Below are positions 1 through 9,324 of a DNA stretch of 64,000 nt, piece by piece (position 1 is the first letter of the stretch; each line of letters begins with the position of its first letter). A program made the position numbers and the translations under genes. This stretch comes from Alloascoidea africana. Lineage: Eukaryota; Ascomycota; Alloascoideomycetes; Alloascoideales; Alloascoideaceae. The notes under the pieces were generated by a model that did no database searches, was not told where the DNA came from, and was given only the letters and a program-made list of their open reading frames with translations. Where the stretch lies: NCBI GenBank assembly GCA_030581615.1, contig JAKTTT010000029.1, positions 186,001 to 250,000 on the forward strand, in the 5' to 3' direction.

Positions 1-207
1 CTGCAACTTGCACATTTATCGGAAACGTCTTTACCGAGTCTGATTTTTTTTCAAAATTTGACTATGAATCGACATCAAAAGGATATGAATCTGGTCTTTC
101 AAGTTCTGGGAGATCTGATCGTATCTATTTACTTACGCATGCATTACAGCGAGGGCACAGTTGCATGCACCACCAGTAGCTTGGCTTTTCCATCCCCCAC
201 GCTGTGA
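1..207 (+). other. Open frame at left edge, possible gene tail
   Basis: Frame 1 is open from the first base to a TGA at 205-207, giving 68 codons with no start in view. It could be the 3' end of a gene that begins outside the window, or chance. The translation resembles no family I know. The stretch also holds two copies of a GCATGCA palindromic motif, around 138 and 163. Low confidence. Confidence 0.2.
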
Positions 208-1291
208 AGCGAGGAGTAATGAGGGAAAATTCCTATAATATAGAATACTACGTCATGAGACTATTATAAGACGTATTATGGGAACTTGGAATTAAAAAAG
301 GCGCTTTAGCGTTATGTGATGGGAAAGGTCTTTCTAAAGGCATATTTTCATGTTTGAAGCTGGCGCTGAAAACACAAATGTCTCTTGTAGAATTCGTAAT
401 ATCTCAGTAAACTAAAACTCATTTATCGGATGCACCAACTCGGCGAGAGGCTGCAAAATGCAATGTATTGAGAAGAAAGCGCGGGGAAAATGGGCCCCGA
501 CATGGGCACAGAAGGAGGACATGCCATTTGCCTGATCCGGGATTCTGCTCAGAAGAAATTACATAACCTGTTTGTCACAACGTGATTAATGCTAGGTTTT
601 CATATTAGTGCTAGAACAAATCGAGAATTTTCTTTGAGAGTAGATTCTAATTTGAGGCAAACCCTTGTGGCATAACCTCCTTTTCAAAACTTGGGAACTT
701 GGATGAAACCAAGGTAATTATTGGCATCTTCTTTTCAAGCTTGTTGCTTTTAAACGATCTTGAGCTAATCATGGTTTATCAAGCTCTAGGAGACAATCCC
801 CACCATGATCTCTATTCAGTAGTCAATACCGTTCTCACATTATTATAATGACAAACAAGAATAATTTCACTTTGAAAATCCCAAAGCCGTTGGGATTTCA
901 CTTTCAATATTATAGGATCTACTACTAGAAAAAGCACTTGATCTGATCCAAAGTTGATTTACTACTGTTGGACTATACCTTATAAGCGAATGGAAAATGC
1001 GTTTAAAAACCGCGGGCAAAGCACAACACAATGGCACAAATTATAAACAATTGCCCCTCAATACCATTGACATGTTTTTCTTTATTAATATACACAGAAT
1101 TTTCAGACCTCAAAGAATTGAGAGTTAATTGAATAGCGCTAACAGAGTTCAAAAGTGACTGTCGACCAGACCTTTTTGCAATCTACTTTACACAAGAATC
1201 AGGATCTTTCAACATATAAACTTCATTAGAATCAAATTTACATCCCATCACAGAGAATAACGCTGTAAACGGTAACACATTCTTTTCTTCT
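208..1291. other. Gene-poor stretch
   Basis: About 1.1 kb of AT-rich DNA with no credible coding exon. I looked for short exons flanked by GTATGT and CTAAC...AG, as found elsewhere in this window, and saw none. One inverted repeat at 873-900 is listed separately. The right end is the 3' flank of the SmG gene. Confidence 0.5.
873..900. repeat. Short inverted repeat (hairpin)
   Basis: The arms TGAAAATCCCAA and TTGGGATTTCA flank a five-base spacer, giving a stem of about 8-11 pairs. No gene ends nearby on either strand, so a terminator role is not supported. It may be a chance hairpin. Confidence 0.4.
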
Positions 1292-1861
1292 CTATATTCG
1301 TTCAAGGGCCTATCAAATAGTTAGCAAATCGTCTGACCAACTTATCCTCTGTATAGAAAAGTATACCTCAATCATTACTACCGAGTTTCCTCGTATCACC
1401 TAGGGATTGTTAGTCAACAATAAACCTTAACCCAGCAAAACATTCACATCCAGGAAAATGACTGTTTTATCAGATACATACTATAGTCCCAATACTGATT
1501 TTTTCGCCATTTGGCTTATCCTCAACAGCATCGTCAAGAACAAGATTTAGAAAAGGCTGAATATATCTATTAGTTCGTTTTCACTCTTGGTCGTAAGCTT
1601 CAAAGCTGGTAATACTAACATCGTATCCTCGTAGAACGCCAATGACTTTTCTCGTTCCATTCAATTCGATAGATAGTTTCTTATCAATGTACTATATATA
1701 TGGCAAATCTCAATTGTAACTACTTGTGCAGGTGGTGAGGAACTCTCTGTACGCTCACCGTTGCACGTTACAACGCGACCAGACACATCAGGTTAGTCCA
1801 GTCTACCAACTCAGTATAAAATATGAAATACCTTCTTAACATCTGGAAGTTGGGGAGCCAT
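1292..1861 (-). CDS. SMX2: Small nuclear ribonucleoprotein G (SmG), five exons
   Basis: SmG is one subunit of the seven-membered Sm ring that assembles on U1, U2, U4 and U5 snRNAs in the spliceosome. No long ORF marks this gene; it appears only after splicing. Exons (minus strand): 1861-1832, 1691-1620, 1556-1482, 1399-1367, 1309-1292. Introns are 140, 63, 82 and 57 nt, starting GTATTT, GTTAGT, GTATGT and GTATAC, with CTAAC or CTAAT branch-like sites. The joined protein is 75 aa, the usual length. It has the Sm1 motif (LNGTRKVIGVLRGYDPFLNL), then VLDDA, then the Sm2 motif VIRGNSVVMIEALERI, nearly as in human SNRPG. All exon phases agree. It lies divergently 221 bp from the next gene. The first two 5' splice sites are the least canonical; otherwise the model is firm. 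Confidence 0.93.
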
Positions 1862-2082
1862 CTTTGGTTTGAACCGAAAATGTGTTTGCCAGTGCTACAT
1901 AGAGTGCAGTTCAATTTTCATGAAGAGTGTTACCCGGAACACCTTAGTAAACACGAAAAACACGAAATGCGCGTCAAACTCTGACATTTAGTTCTTAAAG
2001 TAAGCCTCCATTATTCAGGGGACCTGCGAAAACTGGACGTTAGAGACCAAACATCTACATCTATGGCTGATTATTTTTAGCA

Positions 2083-3537
2083 ATGGTTAGTTCTCCCAAA
2101 GATACTTTTGTTGGGAGATCGTTGCATAATACCCATTCAAGACCTCCCTCTTTACCGCGTTATCCACGAAGTTCAAGTAATGTCTACTCGAGCTTCGAGC
2201 AAGATGAAAACTCTCCGATAAAAGGAACAAATCCTTTCTTGAAACTCCCGACTGTTAAAGAAGGTTCGTCCTCCAAACCGTCAAGATTTAAGCGCCCTAG
2301 TGAGATCTTGAATTCAAGTCCCAGTCCAAAGTTGGGAAGCTCTGCGAAAAGCTCTTTGAAGAAAAAGAAAACATCGAGTTCCTATAACCTGAGCACGCCG
2401 ACCAAGCCATTGAAAGGTATTCAGTCGTCACAACTGAAGGACATTGCGACAGATGAGGTTCATAATGCTACATTTGATGATGATCTAATGGATACAACAG
2501 TAGAGACTGAAATGGAGGAAGAAAAAGCAAGCCTTTTAAGACAGCTTAAGATGCTGAAAAGACAAGTTAAAGGGTGGGAGAATAAAATTGAGGAGGCTAA
2601 TTTGCGAGATCAAGCTAATGGGCTGGTAGCAGCGGACGCAAATGACGAGTTGATGGAGGAGTTTGTTTCTGCAAATAACGAACGCTTGATGAATGTTTCA
2701 TTTACAAAGGAAAACAAAGAAAAGGAGGAAAATGATAGAGAAGAGATTGATGAACTCGAAAAATATTCAACTCTACCGTGCAAAACCTGGAGCATACGTA
2801 AATCTTACCTCAAACTATTTGCACCAACCGTCACTTTCGGAGATGTTTCAACCCAAATTATCAAGAAAAAGGGACATCCATTATGCCAACGGAATTTATT
2901 CACATTAAAGTATTACTCTGCAACGATCTCTTCTCTTGTCTTATTTGATTGTAGAGTTGATTTGGCGATCGTTAATTCTTCAGAATCTGTTGATCATTTT
3001 AGCATTGTGGTCTCTCCTTGGGTGAGTAGTGAGCTGGATATTTTTATCAAGAAAAGCCAAGATAAGAAGGATATTTTGGTGGCTCTTCATGGTCTAGTAA
3101 AATATGGTGAATTAGTTGACAAGCGAGTAGAGGTTTTATCCTTGTTGGCTCAAAAATACTTGACACTTGTGGAAAGTGCTCTAATCATCCCCAACAAGGA
3201 AATCAAAAATGAAGACAAACTCAGTGGTCGAGAAAAACTTAAACTGGCCACTATTTGGAGAAGTGGGAAGCGGATAGAGTTTGGAGCTGACTCCAAATTC
3301 AGATTCAAGCTTAATATTACGTGGAGTATTGATTTCAACGAAGAATCTTACATTACTGGTGTTCCCATTTCAGTTTTGAGTGCATTTTTAGAATGCAACA
3401 AATCAGATGAACAGATTCAGAATAAATTCAAAGGTTTGAATGAAGCTTTTCACAGTCTTGTCAAACGAGAAGGTGTTTTTAATGCCGTGTCTATTCTCGT
3501 CGACAATATATATAATAAGGAATTGGAAAGAACTTGA
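2083..3537 (+). CDS. Coiled-coil protein, possible inner-kinetochore RWD subunit (CENP-P/Ctf19-like)
   Basis: A single-exon 484-aa protein. Residues 1-130 are Ser/Pro/Lys-rich and look disordered. Residues about 140-175 form a charged coiled coil (MEEEKASLLRQLKMLKRQV). The rest is globular, with alternating strands and helices. A block near residues 305-365 (WVSSELDIFIKK, then LVKYGELVDKR) and a C-terminal segment of the form F-K-L-N-I-T-W-S-I-D-F resemble fungal CENP-P-type proteins of the CCAN inner kinetochore. That match is from memory and is weak; Mcm21/CENP-O or another RWD protein is equally possible. The gene itself is convincing by length and composition. It shares a 221 bp divergent promoter with SMX2. 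Confidence 0.6.
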   Translation: MVSSPKDTFVGRSLHNTHSRPPSLPRYPRSSSNVYSSFEQDENSPIKGTNPFLKLPTVKEGSSSKPSRFKRPSEILNSSPSPKLGSSAKSSLKKKKTSSSYNLSTPTKPLKGIQSSQLKDIATDEVHNATFDDDLMDTTVETEMEEEKASLLRQLKMLKRQVKGWENKIEEANLRDQANGLVAADANDELMEEFVSANNERLMNVSFTKENKEKEENDREEIDELEKYSTLPCKTWSIRKSYLKLFAPTVTFGDVSTQIIKKKGHPLCQRNLFTLKYYSATISSLVLFDCRVDLAIVNSSESVDHFSIVVSPWVSSELDIFIKKSQDKKDILVALHGLVKYGELVDKRVEVLSLLAQKYLTLVESALIIPNKEIKNEDKLSGREKLKLATIWRSGKRIEFGADSKFRFKLNITWSIDFNEESYITGVPISVLSAFLECNKSDEQIQNKFKGLNEAFHSLVKREGVFNAVSILVDNIYNKELERT

Positions 3538-3564
3538 GGCAATAATTGATTCATTCTTTTATCA

Positions 3565-3876
3565 ATGAGTGATGAAAAAAATGCAGTGAAGAGTTACCAC
3601 GACATCTACTCAAGACGTGTGGACTTACCACGCAAGACACCCAGGGACACTACTTCTATTGGCTCTATATCACCACCATTGTTTCCTGAGTATTTCTACA
3701 AAGAAATCGAAATGAAAATGTTCCTTATATGTGTCTTAAAAAGCAGACGCACACCAAATAAGGAGATTGGTGAAACTGAGGTATTGATTCTCCTCACATC
3801 TGGGAACAACTTGTATAGTAGAAACTCGACAGAACTCGGGTGTGGGGAGCCAGTGACGATTTGTCGTGTTTATTGA
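3565..3876 (+). CDS. Small protein of unknown function, 103 aa
   Basis: The ORF starts 27 bp after the stop of the upstream kinetochore-like gene and lies in the same frame. It has its own ATG. I do not recognise it. The N-terminal 45 residues are basic and polar. The C-terminal half (EVLILLTSGNNLY, then GEPVTICRVY) looks like a beta-rich fold edge and ends abruptly. It could be a separate small gene read from a downstream start, a readthrough extension of the upstream protein, or a chance ORF. I saw no splice sites that would skip the intervening stop. Confidence 0.35.
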   Translation: MSDEKNAVKSYHDIYSRRVDLPRKTPRDTTSIGSISPPLFPEYFYKEIEMKMFLICVLKSRRTPNKEIGETEVLILLTSGNNLYSRNSTELGCGEPVTICRVY

Positions 3877-4030
3877 TAATGTTAGAATTAGAACTGTGCA
3901 ACCATTAATAGCTCTAAGTTATTAGAAGATATAAAAAAAAGGTATGAAAATATAATGACTAGTAAGCAATATCTCTTAATGATGCAATTTAATCATGAAT
4001 AGTGAACTTCTGTTTATCGACCAGAATCTT

Positions 4031-7000
4031 TCAAGACTTTATACATATTTGCGCGCCTTCTCTCAAAGTTTGCAAATTAGCCACATTAGTGTTGGAAGGT
4101 TGAGGAGTGGGCACTTTTGATCTGTTATGGGTCATATGGCTTCTTACCAAATGGCCGGCAGCCAAAGCCGAACAAAGTGAAAGTTCAGCAGCCAAAACTC
4201 CTGAAGCTACAATCCTCGCCAACATTCTTGCATTATCACCTGGGTTTGTTAAATGAGGTCCCCGAACTCCTAACATCTCTAGCATGGCTCCTTGGGGCTC
4301 CAAAATAGTACCTCCTCCAATTGTGCCCACCTCGATGGAAGGCATGGACACGGAAATTTGCAAGTTTCCATCGATATTTTTCATTAAGGTGATGCAGTTT
4401 GATGATTCAACGTTCTGCGCAGGGTCCTGACCGGTAGCCAGGAAGATTGCAGTCACCAAGTTTGCAGCGTGAGCGTTAAAGCCTCCAACACTGCCAGCCA
4501 TGGCACTCCCAACCAAATTTTTGCTCACATTCAGCTCTACAAGAGCATCAACATCGCTTCGCAAGACTTTTCTCACAACCTCACCTGGGATAATGGCCTC
4601 CGCAACGACACTCTTCCCTCGGCCTTCAACCCAGTTAATTGCTGCTGGCTTTTTATCCGTGCAATAATTACCACTAAGAGAAATAACCTCCATATCTTCA
4701 AATCCGCATTCCTCTCGTAGATGCTTCAAAGAGTGTTCTACACCTTTAGAAATCATGTTCATACCCATGGCATCACCAGTAGTAGTTCTGAATCGGATAA
4801 ACAGTAAGGTTCCAGCAAGAGCTGTAGTAACGTGTTGCAATCTTGCAAATCTGGATGTTGAGTTGAATGCTTTCTTCAAAATACGTTGTCCCTCCTCGGA
4901 ATCAATCCAAATCTTTGCGGCTCCGGCCCTGGTCAATGAGGCAAAGGATACACAGGGTCCTCTTGTCATTCCATCTCGTGTAAGCACAGTGGTGACGCCT
5001 CCACCAGCGTTAATCGCTTTACAACCACGCATAGTGCTGGCAACTAGACATCCTTCAGTTGTAGCCATTGGAATATGATAAGGCTTTCCATCAATAACCA
5101 AAGGTCCTGCAACACCGACTGGGAGAGGCATGTATCCAATTACATTCTCACAACAAGCTCCAAAGACACGATCAAAATCATAATGTTCAAAAGGTAGTTT
5201 GTTTGTAGCCAAAACTTTTGAATTTGCAAGTTGAGCAATTGCAAGTCTGCGGACTGCAACTGCTCTCGTGTTATTCCCTAACTGTTTTTCCAACGCGTAA
5301 AGGGGTAGTTTTCCTGCTACTACCAGTTGGACCACTTGGTTATTGTGGAGAGTCGCCACTTTCCCAGACTTCAAAGTTGTGGTTAATTCTTCCAATGTCT
5401 TGCTATCATCGTCTTCTTTTCCAATCTGTTCATTGTCTGCTGTTGCCTCAACCCCAGGCGCAATCTTGACAACTTGTGTTTCTTGTTTAACATCGTTCGA
5501 TGGAACATGCTGTGGAATTGCCTTATTGAAAAAAGAAATATTCACAGAAGCAGCATTCAACAAATAGGCATTAATGACAATGCTGACGGCCAAGCAGATA
5601 AAGATGATTTTGCTCAGGTATCGGTCTGTTATAGCTTTGTTTAAATTCTCATAGCTCAGGTACACAGCATCTTCAAAAAGCACTGAAAATCGAGGATATT
5701 GATAAACTCGAACAGGGAAGAACGTAACCAATACTTCATCTTCACTAGTGTTTGTGGCAAAGTAAGAGGAAATCAAAGGTTGGGCCAGTTCAATGGATCT
5801 GTTCAAGATATGACTGTCTGAAGAGGTCAGTTTAAAGGGCAAAAGTTTGACGCCGTACAAGTTGAAAAGAACAAAACCGATAATGCTAAGCAACTTGAAA
5901 GCGTAAATTCTCAACCCTCGATACTTTGGGCGAACCCCGAAAAGATAACCTTTTGTCCTGTTTGGATTCGCGATATTCTTCTTTGAGCTATCAGGAACGT
6001 TGGAAACGCCTTCTTCTTCAAGCGCAGCTCTAACGTCCATATCTCTCTTAATCTTGCTGATTTGAATTTTCACTGCCAAAATTGCAGAATAGAAACTGAA
6101 CATGAGCAAGCAGTCAAAGAAAAGCGTCACGACACCGAGAATACAAAACTGGGAGATTTCGGGTATTTGCGCAAGAATCACAACACTCAGTATGGCAAGC
6201 TCAAAAAAGTAGTGTTTCAAGATGGTTGGACCAGCAGTGATCACAGCCCTTTTCAGCAGGGTTTCAATGCTCACGTCTTCAACATCGCGTTCACTTTCAA
6301 GGCCGAAAAGAACATGTTTTGTGTACTCCAGTTTGTCCTTGAACCCGATACAGACCACCAGGAATGGCAGGCCCTCTGAGAGTCTGCGAAGGGAGACTTC
6401 CACACCGGCAAACTTTGTCACAAACATTGCCAACAAGAATGACAAAACAGATGAGATCAGGACGGCAAACGCCAGCCAGAATCTCGAGCCGATAAGTCTC
6501 ATGGAGTAGAAAAGATTGCCGAAAGTGTAGTACATGGAAATGTAGACACCACCCATGAGCATTACATCGTAGGTTTCGGCCCCTTTAATGGCGCCGACTA
6601 TTTTCGAGTAGGAAAACCTGATCCACTCCAGCCAGCTGAACGACTTGCGTATGGGGCGTAATCGCCAGGACGAACTGGACGTCTCGGTGATCTCTGTAAT
6701 GGATTCATGGGCATGCTCGACTTTACTGAGCGGGACGAGGAAAAACCTGCTGGTGTCATCTTGATCTGGCACAAGGGCGTTTGGATAGCTGGGTATTTCT
6801 TCCTGATCCAAAAATTGATACGACAAAAGAGCGTAGTTGGGTAAGTTGGCCGAAGTCTCTGCCGAGCCGGACTCGGACTGGACACTCTGCCACTGGTCCG
6901 ATTTCACAGAGTAGTGGTAGACCAGATCCGAGGATGAGCCCGTATCGGGGATGTAAATGTCCAGCACGGAGAGATACGCGGCGGACGCGAGCACCGATAT

Positions 7001-7078
7001 CGTTACGATCACACGCACGGGCTGAGCTGCGGCACTTCTCGCGAGAACCGAAAAAGCAGACGTCAGCAGCTCGGTCAT
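4031..7078 (-). CDS. HMG1: HMG-CoA reductase
   Basis: Reduces HMG-CoA to mevalonate with NADPH, the controlled step of sterol and isoprenoid synthesis, in the ER membrane. The 1015-aa intronless ORF has an N-terminal membrane region with a sterol-sensing-like block at about 165-330, further membrane spans to about 525, an acidic linker, and a C-terminal catalytic domain from about 600. Catalytic residues are visible: Glu in TTEGCLVAST (about 674), Lys in CTDKKPAAINW (about 807), Asp in GQDPAQNVES (about 882) and His in LVRSHMTHNRS (about 981). ENVIGYMPLPVGVAGP and GDAMGMNMISKGVEH are signature segments. Length is close to yeast Hmg1/Hmg2. Only one such gene lies here, so the HMG1 symbol denotes the family. 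Its promoter is the 337 bp up to the TRM82 stop. Confidence 0.97.
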   Translation of the reverse strand: MTELLTSAFSVLARSAAAQPVRVIVTISVLASAAYLSVLDIYIPDTGSSSDLVYHYSVKSDQWQSVQSESGSAETSANLPNYALLSYQFLDQEEIPSYPNALVPDQDDTSRFFLVPLSKVEHAHESITEITETSSSSWRLRPIRKSFSWLEWIRFSYSKIVGAIKGAETYDVMLMGGVYISMYYTFGNLFYSMRLIGSRFWLAFAVLISSVLSFLLAMFVTKFAGVEVSLRRLSEGLPFLVVCIGFKDKLEYTKHVLFGLESERDVEDVSIETLLKRAVITAGPTILKHYFFELAILSVVILAQIPEISQFCILGVVTLFFDCLLMFSFYSAILAVKIQISKIKRDMDVRAALEEEGVSNVPDSSKKNIANPNRTKGYLFGVRPKYRGLRIYAFKLLSIIGFVLFNLYGVKLLPFKLTSSDSHILNRSIELAQPLISSYFATNTSEDEVLVTFFPVRVYQYPRFSVLFEDAVYLSYENLNKAITDRYLSKIIFICLAVSIVINAYLLNAASVNISFFNKAIPQHVPSNDVKQETQVVKIAPGVEATADNEQIGKEDDDSKTLEELTTTLKSGKVATLHNNQVVQLVVAGKLPLYALEKQLGNNTRAVAVRRLAIAQLANSKVLATNKLPFEHYDFDRVFGACCENVIGYMPLPVGVAGPLVIDGKPYHIPMATTEGCLVASTMRGCKAINAGGGVTTVLTRDGMTRGPCVSFASLTRAGAAKIWIDSEEGQRILKKAFNSTSRFARLQHVTTALAGTLLFIRFRTTTGDAMGMNMISKGVEHSLKHLREECGFEDMEVISLSGNYCTDKKPAAINWVEGRGKSVVAEAIIPGEVVRKVLRSDVDALVELNVSKNLVGSAMAGSVGGFNAHAANLVTAIFLATGQDPAQNVESSNCITLMKNIDGNLQISVSMPSIEVGTIGGGTILEPQGAMLEMLGVRGPHLTNPGDNARMLARIVASGVLAAELSLCSALAAGHLVRSHMTHNRSKVPTPQPSNTNVANLQTLREGAQICIKS

Positions 7079-7415
7079 TAGTCAATTAGCTATTCTTTTT
7101 CAAACTTGGGCTCCTTGTGGGGGTGTTGGCGACGAGTAGCCTGCGCTGGATGGAACGGGAGTAGGTGGTCGATGGAGGAAAACTCTGAACGAATAATTCT
7201 CGGCCCACAATCCGCAAAAGCCTGCGACTGGCTGGCCGTGGCCGCACCGTCGCGGCTCCGGAAACAGCTACGGCGACGGGATTTCTCTCGGTTTACGATA
7301 CTGGGACTAGCAGACTCTATTCCTAACTTCAGCCAGGGCTTTTTCTATTATTCTTCGCGAGTGCTGGGGAAAAGACCTCTGGCGGGACCTGCGACCCGCG
7401 AGGCACGTGACGCGC

Positions 7416-8831
7416 TCAGTTCTCGCCTCGCTTCCGCAGCTGCCTGATATGGTACAACGGGTAGAACTCCTGAGGGCTGGCGACGGGGAAGGAGCCGTTG
7501 GCAGAGATCGCGGCGGTGGCCGGGGGCGTGCTGACGGGGCGGATCTAGGCGAATCGCTGTTAGTTGCGAAGGGCGTGGTGAAAAGTGCAAATGGTCTTAC
7601 TTGTCCGTCTGCGGTTGAAAAAACCTGGAGCAGACTGCTTTCTCCAGACGAGGGCTCGGTGGACACGAAAATGTGTCCGCTGCCTCCAATTGTGGCAGAC
7701 ACGGCTGTTTCTGCTGTTTCCAGCGTCTGCGAGTGGTGCAATTCGTTTCCCTCTAGCCTAAATACCAAAAGAGCATTTGTACTGGACAAAAAGGGTTAGC
7801 TTGTTGCCGCCGTGCTTAGATCTTTGCAAAACATACCCTTCAACCAGGACAACAACCAGCTTGTGCTCCGTTATTCCCAAAATACTAGAAACTGAAATCT
7901 CGTACAGCTCTTTCCCCTCCTTTTGATATCTTTCCGGAGTTTTGTGGAAGTCCCGTAAATAGTTCTTGATATGCTCTCGTAAATCAACCTTCTGTTTCAG
8001 TCCGTCTTCATCTCGAGTCCAATCCCAAACACAGATAAAGTCATCTCCTCCCCCGCTGATCAGAGTCTGTCCATCCCATTCAGGAATGAAAAGTGAAGAG
8101 ACAAATTCACGGTGCTCAAAAAGCCATCTTTCAATCACGCTCGCCTGTGGATACCGAGTAACTCTAATATGCTCATCTCTATCGGCGGTGATGATGTATT
8201 CTCTATCTCCCCGTGTACCAATAACGAGCTTAGACAGCATCGATACGTGTCCCAATATAGGAACAAGACTTTTTTCGGGCAAGACTGTAGGATCAGTTAA
8301 CGAAATGCTGAAAACATCTCCAAATTTGTCACCAACTAACAAGTCACCGTTCCTAGTTGTAGAAATTGTACAAGGTCGCTTGGGGAATGGCTGTCTCTTA
8401 ATCACTTTTAAAGTCACACTTTCTTCTCCATCTGGCGTAATATCTTCAACTATCTCAAAAACAATAGCTGCCTTGTCTTCGTCAGTCGTTGCAATTAGAT
8501 AGCGCTCATCTTGGGACAGCTCCAGTACTCGAATATGATTAAGCACAGGTGGAGCCCCAGGTTTACCATTTGACTGAGCCTTCTTGACTTTCTTTTGCGT
8601 ATCTTGAACATTCGAATCTTCAAACTTTACTCTTTTAGCAGGTGGAGACCTAGCATCTGCCTCTTCTCCATCTTCTGTTTTACCAGTAAGGGTCACTTTT
8701 TCATCTTTCCAATTTCCAACAAGTCTCCCAGTTTTTAAACTAAACACTTGGATTTCAGTAAGAACTGCTGCAAATAAGTTTGTCTCCTTTTTGTTCACTT
8801 TCACCAATTGAAATGGATGTCGTAAACTCAT
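7416..8831 (-). CDS. TRM82: tRNA m7G46 methyltransferase non-catalytic subunit (WDR4/Trm82)
   Basis: Trm82 is the WD40 partner that stabilises the catalytic Trm8 for m7G46 formation in tRNA. Three exons on the minus strand: 8831-7837, 7781-7601 and 7544-7416. Introns are 55 and 56 nt (GTATGT with GCTAACCC...CAG; GTAAGA with ACTAACAG...TAG). The joined protein is 434 aa; S. cerevisiae Trm82 is 444 aa. WD-like blades are seen at residues about 75-330 (LELSQDERYLIATTDEDKAA, then LISGGGDDFICVWDW). The C-terminus ends PLYHIRQLRKRGEN, a Trm82-like tail that appears only when the second intron is removed. The stop lies 337 bp upstream of the HMG-CoA reductase start on the same strand. Confidence 0.9.
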
Positions 8832-9324
8832 TTTTGGATTCCTCGTCCAAATATTTTTCGTTTATGAAATTCTTATTCTTGCGCAGACATTGGTTAAGGC
8901 GGGTAACCCTTTTTAATAGTTAAAACTGGTCAAATCTTCAAAGTCAACAACAGAGCATGATACTCCTCCAGTTTAATAGACAGATTATATTTTCAATAAT
9001 AAAAAGTATCTCTACCTTATAAGCTATACAAATACAGCAGTAAGAAGTACTAAAAAAACAGTAAAGTAACAATATAAAATTTAAGCAATTGCTAAAGTGA
9101 TGGAGGGTTTGAGAGAGCAAAGATATTCAAAACGTGAAGAAAAAATTAGGCAAAATATGACCTAGTGGAGCAGAGGGCGTGGTGTAGAGTGGACTTGATA
9201 AATAAGAAAAACGATCAGTAGGAAAGATAAAAGGACGTTATAAGGACAAGGACACAACAAAAAAAAACACAAAAATTTTTGATAGCATTTACAGAAGCGT
9301 CAACAAGGAGTCGTAAGTTACTGA
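8832..9324. other. Intergenic between TRM82 and STH1
   Basis: About 490 bp, AT-rich, serving as the TRM82 promoter and the STH1 3' flank. I see A-rich tracts (for example near 9050 and 9259) but no coding exon or RNA gene. Confidence 0.5.

Noticed and set aside
1840-1880. GGTTCAAACC on the minus strand resembling a tRNA B box
   Set aside because: No A box or cloverleaf upstream; the motif lies in the SmG leader.
7079-7415. Sterol-element-like ACACCCCCAC upstream of HMG-CoA reductase
   Set aside because: It differs from the SRE core and is a single short match in a GC-rich promoter; not enough to call.
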